Positions 1 to 7,262 of a DNA stretch of 13,363 nucleotides are shown in pieces. Position numbers and translations under genes: made by a program. The stretch comes from DUMC01 sp035362115 (GTDB lineage Bacteria > Bacillota > Clostridia > Acetivibrionales > DUMC01): the NCBI GenBank assembly GCA_035362115.1, contig DAOSDD010000113.1, forward strand, positions 1 through 13,363, given 5' to 3'. How positions within the stretch are numbered: the stretch's first letter is position 1; each line of letters begins with the position of its first letter. The notes below the pieces were generated by a model. That model was not told the DNA's origin. It saw only the letters and a program-made list of their open reading frames with translations, and did not search any database.

Positions 1-9
1 TATATTAGC

Positions 10-633
10 CTAATTGAAAATCAATCTTATCTCTAAAAACAATTCGTTTATAAACGTAAATAACTGGCTTGCTAAAGCTAAGAATAATACTATAATAGCA
101 CATATTAAAATCATTGTAATAAGATTAAGCACGCATATATTCAATGTTTTTATAATAGAATAATCATTTAATTCTTTAACGCCAATAATAATCAGCATAG
201 CTACCCAAATCCATATAAATTTCAAAATAAGATTGAATGTACCTATATCGGTGCCGGACATTATTTTTGACAGTAGTGCAAATGGTATAATGAAAAAAAT
301 ATATGGCATCATAGATAGGGTTGCTGAAATTAAAGTCTCCAAAAAAGTAGTTTCTCCATCCATTATAGAAGTAAGCGCATAACATGCAACTACCCATGTA
401 ATTATTGGTACAGTCATTCTTATTATTTCGAGTAAAACATTCGTATCTCTTATAGTAAGATTGCTTAAAGGATAGTGAAGCATATATATGTATATTATAC
501 GGACAACTACTACCATAAATAATAATAACGAAGACAACTGCAAATAATTTATTTTCAACTTTCTGGATTTAATAATCCTGAATGTATCTATAGGATGTAT
601 AAGGACTGATAGAACCAGCTGGACTGCGTTCAT
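10..633 (-). CDS. YIP1-like integral membrane protein, last gene of the ABC-import operon
   Basis: This 207-aa protein is mostly hydrophobic, with about five predicted membrane segments (roughly residues 33-53, 71-92, 100-122, 132-152 and 163-190). The short N-terminal HPIDTFRIIK stretch, the central GETTFLETLISATLSMMPY segment and the later ELNDYSIIKTL segment match the general look of bacterial YIP1-family proteins. The ATG at 633 follows a strong GGGGGAGG site and starts 16 bp after the stop of the NHL-TPR gene, so the two are almost certainly co-transcribed and perhaps co-functional. The molecular role of bacterial YIP1 proteins is poorly known; they are integral membrane proteins of unclear activity. 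I infer a helper role for the membrane-anchored NHL protein or the importer. The family call is from motif memory only. The stop codon lies 10 bp from the window edge, so nothing can be said about what follows. Confidence 0.7.
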   Translation of the reverse strand: MNAVQLVLSVLIHPIDTFRIIKSRKLKINYLQLSSLLLFMVVVVRIIYIYMLHYPLSNLTIRDTNVLLEIIRMTVPIITWVVACYALTSIMDGETTFLETLISATLSMMPYIFFIIPFALLSKIMSGTDIGTFNLILKFIWIWVAMLIIIGVKELNDYSIIKTLNICVLNLITMILICAIIVLFLALASQLFTFINELFLEIRLIFN

Positions 634-649
634 TATTTACCTCCCCCTG

Positions 650-2083
650 CTACATTTTAAAATTCTCTATGAGATTACCAATAGCATTTTTTACTTTGCC
701 TGTTATAATTATTAAAATAGTAATTATTACTATTACAATAAGGATTATCAAGCCAAAATACTCTTGAATAGCCGATTTTCTGTATTCATTAAATGCTTTT
801 GTATAACCTGCTTTATCATCAGCCATTTCGTATTCATTCATTGCTTCTTTCCATTTTCTTTCCTTCATAAGGACTTTTGCAATGCCTGTATGGGCAAGTT
901 TATAGTTCTTATCGAATTTAATAACCTCGTTCCATATGTCTTTTGCTTTCACATATTCACCTTCATCATAATACCCTATGGCTTCATGAATTAATTTTAT
1001 AAAGCTTGTAGGCTCAAAAACCTGTACATTGTTAAGTATTCTATCTAAAACATATATATTTCCATGTGAATCTACTGAAATACTTGATGGCATCTGAAAA
1101 GTGCCCTTCCAAGTCCCTATACCTCCAAATACCGTAAGAAGGTTTCCTTCCTGATCGTATTGGTACACTTTTCCTGATATCTGATCAAGTGCATTAATTA
1201 TTCCATTTGCATCTACAGCTATATCAATAAAACGCGGTTTGATGGGTCTGTTATTATCATCAATAGTCTCTCCAAACGACCCCTTCCTAAATATATTTTT
1301 CCCTACCGAATTTAACTTTACAATTTGATTTTGTTTCTCTGTGTAACATGTAGCATATATAACCCCATTTTTATCTATTACAAAATTTGTATATGAATCC
1401 GGAAGATTTTTTGCAATTCTTTCTTTTTGTTCCTTTGAAGCAAAAAGGCGGATTAAGACTTTGGTGAAATCAAACTCCACCTGATTTGCGCCAACATAGC
1501 CTCGAAAGTTGTTATCAGCATCAATTGTGACAAAAGAATGGCTTTTAAGTATATAAATAAAGCCGGTAGAGTTTATATATATCTTTGTCGGTTCAAATGT
1601 AAAAGAATCATTTAAAAGCAAAGATTCCGGTTTCACAAATTGCTCAACAAATTCCCCATAAGGTGAAAGATGCGCTATACAGTTATTCGCCGTATCCGCT
1701 ACATATATATCTTCATCATCATCGACGAACAAGCCCATTGGATTATTAAACTGCTTATCTTTTTCGTCTTCGTCTCCATATACATATATCAATTTTCCAT
1801 CACTATTATATTTGACAATTCTGTTATTACCTGTATCTGCAATATATATGTTATCATACCTATCTATAAAAATATCTTCCGGTTGCTTTAAAGTGTTCGT
1901 GTTGCTATCTAGTTTATCTATTACATTTTTAACTTTATATGTTAAAGGGATCGGTACACGTTGTTTTCCATCCAATACATAATTTATATCCGCTGCCGAT
2001 ACATATGATACATATACAGTATTGAAAAAAAGTGATATTAACGCTACACCGATACATATACGTCTCAACATTTGCCGCAACAT
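650..2083 (-). CDS. Exported NHL-repeat beta-propeller protein with TPR region and C-terminal membrane anchor
   Basis: The 477-aa product begins with a signal peptide (residues 1-30, ending VSA before AD, a good signal peptidase I site). Next come NHL-type repeats with the pattern P-x-I-x-D-x-x-x-N-I-Y-I-A-D-T-x-N-N-R-I, clearest at residues 67-95, 115-140, 283-312 and 331-357, with weaker blades between. Residues about 363-430 form a helical TPR-like segment (YYDEGEYVKAKDIWNEVIKF, then a WKEAMNEYEMA unit). Residues 441-462 are a membrane helix followed by a basic tail. The propeller and TPR should therefore face outside, anchored at the C-terminus. The ATG at 2083 has a GAGGAGG site. It starts 13 bp after the MalG-like permease stop and is followed by the YIP1 gene. 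NHL propellers bind proteins, glycans or other ligands; no catalytic signature is recognisable. I infer a surface accessory of the importer, of unknown activity. Confidence 0.8.
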   Translation of the reverse strand: MLRQMLRRICIGVALISLFFNTVYVSYVSAADINYVLDGKQRVPIPLTYKVKNVIDKLDSNTNTLKQPEDIFIDRYDNIYIADTGNNRIVKYNSDGKLIYVYGDEDEKDKQFNNPMGLFVDDDEDIYVADTANNCIAHLSPYGEFVEQFVKPESLLLNDSFTFEPTKIYINSTGFIYILKSHSFVTIDADNNFRGYVGANQVEFDFTKVLIRLFASKEQKERIAKNLPDSYTNFVIDKNGVIYATCYTEKQNQIVKLNSVGKNIFRKGSFGETIDDNNRPIKPRFIDIAVDANGIINALDQISGKVYQYDQEGNLLTVFGGIGTWKGTFQMPSSISVDSHGNIYVLDRILNNVQVFEPTSFIKLIHEAIGYYDEGEYVKAKDIWNEVIKFDKNYKLAHTGIAKVLMKERKWKEAMNEYEMADDKAGYTKAFNEYRKSAIQEYFGLIILIVIVIITILIIITGKVKNAIGNLIENFKM

Positions 2084-2096
2084 TTTTTCCTCCTCA

Positions 2097-2996
2097 TTAC
2101 GCTTTTATGCCTGAATATGCCATTGTTTTCATTACTTTTGCCTGCATAATTGTAAATATCAGAATAGTTGGTAATGTTACTATAAATGTGGCTGCTGCCG
2201 AAGCTCCACTCCTTGCAATAGCTCCTGGTCCGCCAGCTATTGTTTGAAGTGCAAGAGGCAACGTTTTCATAACCTGGCTGCTTGTAAAAATCAATGCCGT
2301 AAAATAGTCATTCCAGTTGTTAACAAAGGAAAATACAATCAACGTTGCCCATGCGGGCTGCAAAATTGGCATAGCTATCTTCCAGAATATTCTCCATTCA
2401 GTAGCTCCTTCAATACGTGCTGCTTCTAATAAAGCATCAGGAATTTGAGAAGAAAACTGCTTCATAAGAAAGAAATTGTATGCTACTGCCAGTTTAGGTA
2501 TTATTAATGCCCAATATGTGTTAATCATACCTAATTTATTCACTATCATATAAGATGGTATTTGTGTAGTATATGGTGAAAACATCAATGCCAAGATAAT
2601 TATGTTGAATAATATACCTGTACCAGGCAGATTGTATTTCCCCATGGCAAAAGCTCCCATGCTAGATATTATTACAGTGCCTGATACTATTATTATTGTA
2701 GTAAACAAGCTATTGAATACATATCTGGTAAATGGCACAACTGAGCTATCTAATGCTGTGAAAAGGTCCGTAAAGCTTTCTAGTGTCGGTCTTCTAACAA
2801 GAAACTGCGGAGGATAAATAAATAATTCATCTATTGGTTTAAAAGCAGTTGATACCATGTACACTAAGGGTAAAGCCGTAAATGCTACTAATAGCAACAT
2901 AAATAAGTACACTAAAAACCACCCAAAGCTAAACTTGAACTTAAACCTAATATACAAGCAGTTTTTTATTTTCTTCAAAGAATATTTAATATGCAT
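2097..2996 (-). CDS. CUT1 carbohydrate ABC transporter permease, MalG-like
   Basis: This 299-aa inner permease subunit has about six membrane helices (near residues 25-48, 91-115, 126-146, 160-178, 212-235 and 266-288). The cytoplasmic EAA loop is clear at residues 191-213 (EAARIEGATEWRIFWKIAMP), the site that docks the ATPase. Length and the motif before the first periplasmic loop (YMVSTAFKP) are typical of MalG/UgpE-type subunits. ATG at 2996 has an AGGAGA site and lies 13 bp after the MalF-like permease stop; the NHL gene follows 13 bp downstream. It should form a heterodimeric channel with the 317-aa permease and take substrate from one of the two binding proteins encoded upstream. The transported sugar cannot be told from the sequence. 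Confidence 0.93.
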   Translation of the reverse strand: MHIKYSLKKIKNCLYIRFKFKFSFGWFLVYLFMLLLVAFTALPLVYMVSTAFKPIDELFIYPPQFLVRRPTLESFTDLFTALDSSVVPFTRYVFNSLFTTIIIVSGTVIISSMGAFAMGKYNLPGTGILFNIIILALMFSPYTTQIPSYMIVNKLGMINTYWALIIPKLAVAYNFFLMKQFSSQIPDALLEAARIEGATEWRIFWKIAMPILQPAWATLIVFSFVNNWNDYFTALIFTSSQVMKTLPLALQTIAGGPGAIARSGASAAATFIVTLPTILIFTIMQAKVMKTMAYSGIKA

Positions 2997-3009
2997 GTAT
3001 TATCTCCTC

Positions 3010-3963
3010 TTATTCATCTCTGGTTGAGAATAATTTCATACTTAATCGTCCAAGAATAAAAGTAATTAAAAACAGAATAACAGAAATTGAAGAAGCATAG
3101 CCCATTTCAAATCGTATAAAAGCATGATCATATAAATGAGCAACAATAGTATGTCCTGCATAGTTAGGGCTAGGCATGCCTGCTACAGAAACTGCTATAT
3201 CAAAAACACCAAAAGAGCCAACAATTGAATTGATTGCACCAAATAGCATCTGTGGTTTCATAAGTTGTAAGGTAATATAATATAGCTCCTGAAATTTATT
3301 TTTTATACCATCTATTGCTCCTGCTTCATATAACTCTTTAGGTACATTCTGTAATCCTGCAAGAAATACTAGAAATCCCGTACCCATGCTCATCCATACA
3401 GATATTATTATAATAACCGGCATAATAGTTTTGGGGTTAATATTCCACAATACAGGTTCTTTAATAAACCCAAAATTGATTAGGATATTATTAATCAATC
3501 CATATCTGTCTCCTGAAAAGAAATAGAGCCATACTATAGAAAGTGCAATTCCACTGGTAATTGATGGAGCGTAAAAAGCGAGTGAAAATGCATTTCGGAA
3601 TTTAAGCTGGTCTATTATCCATGCCGCAATAAACGACATGATATACCCTATAGGTCCGGTTATTAATGCAAAAAACATTGTATTCTTTAATGCCAATAAA
3701 AATATATCATCTTTTGTTAATAATGTTTTGTAATTTACTAACCCAGCCCATTTAGGAAGTTGTATCATATTATATTGGGTAAAACTTAGACCGATAGATA
3801 CAAATACCGGGATAATAATAAATGTAAAAAATAAAATGATGAATGGCAACATAAATAAATAACCAATGCCATATTTATTCAACCATTTACTAATTGCTTT
3901 TTTATTATTAAATGATGGTTTTTTACCGATATTTATTACCTTATTATTAATTACTGTGGACAT
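3010..3963 (-). CDS. CUT1 carbohydrate ABC transporter permease, MalF-like
   Basis: The 317-aa protein has six predicted membrane helices (about residues 33-59, 90-118, 127-149, 179-203, 240-262 and 288-309) and an EAA loop at 213-237 (YEAGAIDGIKNKFQELYYIT, ending LMKPQ). The GYLFMLP start of the first helix and the SFTQYN segment are typical of the short MalF/UgpA-type subunits found in Gram-positive bacteria. The ATG at 3963 is preceded by GGAGAGAG. It sits 40 bp after the 979-aa binding protein gene and 13 bp before the MalG-like gene, giving a binding protein-permease-permease order. No ATP-binding subunit is encoded in the window, so I expect a shared multi-importer ATPase of the MsmK/UgpC kind elsewhere in the genome. 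Confidence 0.93.
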   Translation of the reverse strand: MSTVINNKVINIGKKPSFNNKKAISKWLNKYGIGYLFMLPFIILFFTFIIIPVFVSIGLSFTQYNMIQLPKWAGLVNYKTLLTKDDIFLLALKNTMFFALITGPIGYIMSFIAAWIIDQLKFRNAFSLAFYAPSITSGIALSIVWLYFFSGDRYGLINNILINFGFIKEPVLWNINPKTIMPVIIIISVWMSMGTGFLVFLAGLQNVPKELYEAGAIDGIKNKFQELYYITLQLMKPQMLFGAINSIVGSFGVFDIAVSVAGMPSPNYAGHTIVAHLYDHAFIRFEMGYASSISVILFLITFILGRLSMKLFSTRDE

Positions 3964-4003
3964 ATTACTCTCTCCATTTCATTAAACGAAAATTTTAATA
4001 TTT

Positions 4004-6943
4004 TCAATTAACAACTCCATATTCTTCCTGTTTAGATTGCAATTCTTTATTTATCTCAATCACTGCTTTTTCAAGTGAATCGCGAACATTTTCTCCACCA
4101 AGTACTACGCTATTCCATGCATTTACTATATGCCGGTTTGTAAAATAACCTCCTAGCACTACCGGTTGAGCAATAGAATTACTAATTTGATTCATAATAA
4201 TTTTCGTATCCTCAGTTTTCCATGGTAATTCTTTAAAGGCTTCCTTATTTGCCGTATTCCATCTGGCTTCTATACCCATTAGAGCTTCCAATTCATTTCC
4301 AAAGCGTGTCTGTACATCAGTACTGGTCCACCATTTAAGAAATTCCCATGCTTCATTCTTGTGTTTTGATTGATTCATAATAACTAATGCCTGTCCTTCT
4401 ATGCCTCCGGATGCCCTTTTGATATTTCCATTTATATCCTCATGACCCGGTATAAGTGCAATTCCCCATTTCCCAATTAACTCGGGTGCTGCAGACATAA
4501 ATTGTATATAATTTGTATAACCGCCAATACCCATCGGTGTATCACCTGTTCTCATCCTGCTAAAAAAGTTTGAGACAACAGGTACTCCATAGCTTGTATA
4601 TAACTCCGTCCATTCCTTAAACGCTTTATATGCTTCAGGCGTGTCCAGCCCGGACAATGTTCCGGTCTCATTATAAAATTTACCATTATTTTGATAAAGA
4701 AATGTAGAGAAATCCTGCGGGCAATAAAATTTCATACCATTTCTGTAAAGGATCGGCAGCACATTTTCATATACCTCTTTCCAAGTTTGCGGTATATCAA
4801 TACCTAATTCGTTTATTATATCTTTCCTATAAAATAACACATTAAAATTCATCGTTTCCGGAAGTGCATAATATCCATTTCTATATTTGAACGGTATCAT
4901 CACACCTTCAAAGAACCTATCCTTAACTATCGCAGAAAACTCACTGAATTGACTAATATCGACAACACTATCACGGATCGCGAATTCTACAGGAGAATTT
5001 GCAGCCATCCCACTTGCTATATCAGGAGCTTCACCGGAACACACCGCAAGCATTAACGCATTTACTGTACCAGCATTAACCTGTGAAGAAGGTAATACAT
5101 TTAAATTAATACTAATCCCCGTTTTCGATGTAAAATCTTCATCCGCTAAAGATTTCATGATTTCAGCCCATTCTTTTCCATTGGACACCCAAATATCAAG
5201 TGTTGTTCTCTCTTTTGATGTATTTTTACCTCCTACACTATCATAATCTTTTATAAAAGAACGTACAAAATTCTGCCATGTTTTCCGCACTTTCTGTAGA
5301 ATATTGGACTGAACAATATCCCATTTCTTGTCGTATTTGCCTATGTTAACATAATCAATGATTAAAGGCTGATCCTGAAAGCATAAAAGCCATGACCCAA
5401 GAATTGTTTGTGTATTGCTTAAATCATTTAATTTGCGCGTTATACTGTCTGGGTCAGCAATCATTTTTCTCAACTGATCTTTTATTAGAAGTAAGTCATT
5501 AATAAATGTAGGTTTATCAGTGGAAATTGAATTTAGAATATCAATCTTGCTTTGCATACTTTCCATAAGTATTTCAAGGTTATCTGTTAAATGAGGTATA
5601 TTTCTCTCTAATTCATATTCAAAATTGTAATCAGGGTTATTACCCGTAAGCATAATAATTTGACGTAAAATATCTGACAGCATTAATAAATCTACCTTCA
5701 ACGAATCAGCAATTTCTGCTATAGGACCTAATTTTACTGTCATCGTTAACTTATGTTCACCTTTTTTAAAATAAAAAAGGTATGGCTCATCATCTTTATC
5801 ATGCAATATTTCCATTTTCCAGTTCTTGCTATAATCGAATTTATAAAGCAACATATCTTCAAAAGGTATGCAATCATCAATTGCAATTTGTCTGTATACA
5901 GGTATTCCTTTACTCCACCACTGCGCAGCTCTGAACCCTATATTATATAGACCATCCTCCGGAATATTAAATTCCCATGTAATGGTATCATTCCCTTTTC
6001 TCCATGACCACCCACCCATTGCATTAAGTTTCCGGGTATCGTTATAAACAGGTTCTGTTAATGGATCTCCATCCGTTACCATTTTAATCGTTTGATTACT
6101 TTTCCCTAAAACAGCTTCTTCTGCTTGAAACTTTATTGTTTTATCTACATAATTATATCCATTTTTTTCATATGAATTCTTAACTTCGTCATATGTTTTA
6201 ATTCTTTCAGGAGATTTTATTATCATATTTCCAAATACCACAGATTGATTAATAAAACTCATTCTAATTGTGTGTTTTCCTTCTGAAAAGTAAAATATTA
6301 GTGGCTGTGCATACTTACCTTCACTATCTACTACAGCAGTAGTCCTCCATTCCAATACCTGCTCCTGTCTGGGCAATACTTCATCACCTATATTGTTTAC
6401 AGTAGGCTTTCCGGTATACTCCCATATTAAAGGGAATCTAATATTATACATTTCGCTAAAAGCAACATCATTGTCTATTTTAATAGAACGATATACATCA
6501 GAGCATGAACCCGCTATTGTGTAGTACTCCATTAATATTTCATATAGCCCCTCATGAGTTATATCTACAGACCATTCAAACCAATCATATGTGTCTGTCC
6601 ACAATAATACCGGTTCCTGCCTTCCGCCAATATTAGCCGTAAGAGGGATATCTCCCGTGCTTGAAGCCACTATTGAATCCATATCAAGAATAATTTCTAT
6701 ATTCTGAGTTGGCATATATCCTTTTTTTTCATAAAGTTTTTGAATAAGAGAATAACTGGGTTCACTGTCTAAATATTCGTCTATTTCCTTATATATATTT
6801 TCAGTTTTAGCCGTGAATTTTTCTTTTAACTTCGTACCAGGCTCACCACTTACATATGAGCTAAATGTAAGTATGCTAAGAACTAAAATAATGCATATAC
6901 GCTTATAAAGATTATTACCTGAAAACCACCTTTTTTCAACCAC
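4004..6943 (-). CDS. Oversized substrate-binding protein: two tandem beta-sandwich-like modules plus SBP family 1 domain
   Basis: The 979-aa exported protein has a signal-like segment (basic residues then hydrophobic residues 16-31) without a lipobox cysteine. Residues about 82-245 and 268-405 are two related modules: each has an (E/D)GLY strand, a VYR(S/Q)IxID segment followed by (A/P)FxxM, and a P-x-(I/L)-FYF-x-x-G-(K/E)-H strand, suggesting a duplicated carbohydrate-binding-like fold. Residues about 410-570 look helical. Residues about 580-979 resemble extracellular solute-binding protein family 1, including ALPETMNFNVLFYRKDII, GIPQTW-like and AWEFLKWWTS segments. Typical family members have only about 400-450 residues, so the N-terminal half is extra. 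The start is GTG; an in-frame stop two codons upstream rules out an earlier start, and the nearest purine-rich site (AAAGGA) is rather far, 12 nt away. Permease genes follow 40 bp downstream. The sugar specificity is unknown. Confidence 0.88.
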   Translation of the reverse strand: MVEKRWFSGNNLYKRICIILVLSILTFSSYVSGEPGTKLKEKFTAKTENIYKEIDEYLDSEPSYSLIQKLYEKKGYMPTQNIEIILDMDSIVASSTGDIPLTANIGGRQEPVLLWTDTYDWFEWSVDITHEGLYEILMEYYTIAGSCSDVYRSIKIDNDVAFSEMYNIRFPLIWEYTGKPTVNNIGDEVLPRQEQVLEWRTTAVVDSEGKYAQPLIFYFSEGKHTIRMSFINQSVVFGNMIIKSPERIKTYDEVKNSYEKNGYNYVDKTIKFQAEEAVLGKSNQTIKMVTDGDPLTEPVYNDTRKLNAMGGWSWRKGNDTITWEFNIPEDGLYNIGFRAAQWWSKGIPVYRQIAIDDCIPFEDMLLYKFDYSKNWKMEILHDKDDEPYLFYFKKGEHKLTMTVKLGPIAEIADSLKVDLLMLSDILRQIIMLTGNNPDYNFEYELERNIPHLTDNLEILMESMQSKIDILNSISTDKPTFINDLLLIKDQLRKMIADPDSITRKLNDLSNTQTILGSWLLCFQDQPLIIDYVNIGKYDKKWDIVQSNILQKVRKTWQNFVRSFIKDYDSVGGKNTSKERTTLDIWVSNGKEWAEIMKSLADEDFTSKTGISINLNVLPSSQVNAGTVNALMLAVCSGEAPDIASGMAANSPVEFAIRDSVVDISQFSEFSAIVKDRFFEGVMIPFKYRNGYYALPETMNFNVLFYRKDIINELGIDIPQTWKEVYENVLPILYRNGMKFYCPQDFSTFLYQNNGKFYNETGTLSGLDTPEAYKAFKEWTELYTSYGVPVVSNFFSRMRTGDTPMGIGGYTNYIQFMSAAPELIGKWGIALIPGHEDINGNIKRASGGIEGQALVIMNQSKHKNEAWEFLKWWTSTDVQTRFGNELEALMGIEARWNTANKEAFKELPWKTEDTKIIMNQISNSIAQPVVLGGYFTNRHIVNAWNSVVLGGENVRDSLEKAVIEINKELQSKQEEYGVVN

Positions 6944-6972
6944 TATTTAGCCCATTCCTTTCATATTAATCC

Positions 6973-6998
6973 ATTATTTATCATCATTTATAAATAAT
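6973..6998 (-). other. AT-only inverted repeat in the leader of the 979-aa gene
   Basis: The 9-bp arms ATTATTTAT (6973-6981) and ATAAATAAT (6990-6998) enclose an 8-nt loop about 30 bp upstream of the GTG start. The structure is weak because it has no G-C pairs, and it may have no function. It is noted because it is the only structure between the repeat element and the gene. Confidence 0.2.
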
Positions 6999-7017
6999 AA
7001 TTTTAACATATTCATTT

Positions 7018-7229
7018 TATTGCATTCCTACCGTGGGTTACCTAATATTATATCATGAATTTCGAAGAAATTGCATGATATAATCGTGCATGTGCGTTTT
7101 TTGCGAAGCAAAAATATTCGCACGCACATAAATTCCGCCGGAGGCATATAATATCCTCATTTGTGAGGATATTATATCATGAATTTGCCAAAATTCATAA
7201 AGATATTCTATCACAGTAGGAATGCAATA
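7018..7229. mobile_element. MITE-like element with TA-flanked terminal inverted repeats and three internal hairpins
   Basis: The ends 7018-7035 and 7212-7229 are inverted repeats matching at 17 of 18 positions; the outermost dinucleotide is TA on both sides, as expected for a TA target duplication. Inside are three hairpins: 7047-7084 (about 17 bp stem with one bulge, GAA loop), 7092-7123 (outer GTGCG/CGCAC and inner TTTTTGC/GCAAAAA arms, GAA loop) and 7146-7177 (perfect 14-bp stem, TTTG loop). The stretch ATTATATCATGAATTT occurs twice, at about 7047 and 7172. No transposase is encoded, so it would be non-autonomous. TA flanks suggest, but do not prove, an IS630/Tc1-mariner-type partner. It lies between the two binding-protein genes and may act as an RNA processing or attenuation site. 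Confidence 0.6.
7146..7177 (-). terminator. Stable hairpin downstream of the lipoprotein gene, possible attenuator
   Basis: A perfect 14-bp stem (7146-7159 with 7164-7177) closes a TTTG loop. It lies about 90 bp downstream of the lipoprotein stop on the minus strand. There is no clean T-run after it in that direction, so it is not a textbook intrinsic terminator. It may instead protect the upstream transcript from decay or reduce read-through into the 979-aa gene. It is part of the repeat element at 7018-7229. Confidence 0.3.
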
Positions 7230-7262
7230 CATAATTATTTCATAATTACTACCCGTCACCAC

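Noticed and set aside
176..397. A 73-aa minus-strand open frame
   Set aside because: Out-of-frame shadow within the YIP1-like gene.
7053..7262. A 69-aa minus-strand open frame just after the lipoprotein gene
   Set aside because: It lies almost wholly inside the inverted-repeat element, its codons are the hairpin arms, and it has no proper binding site.
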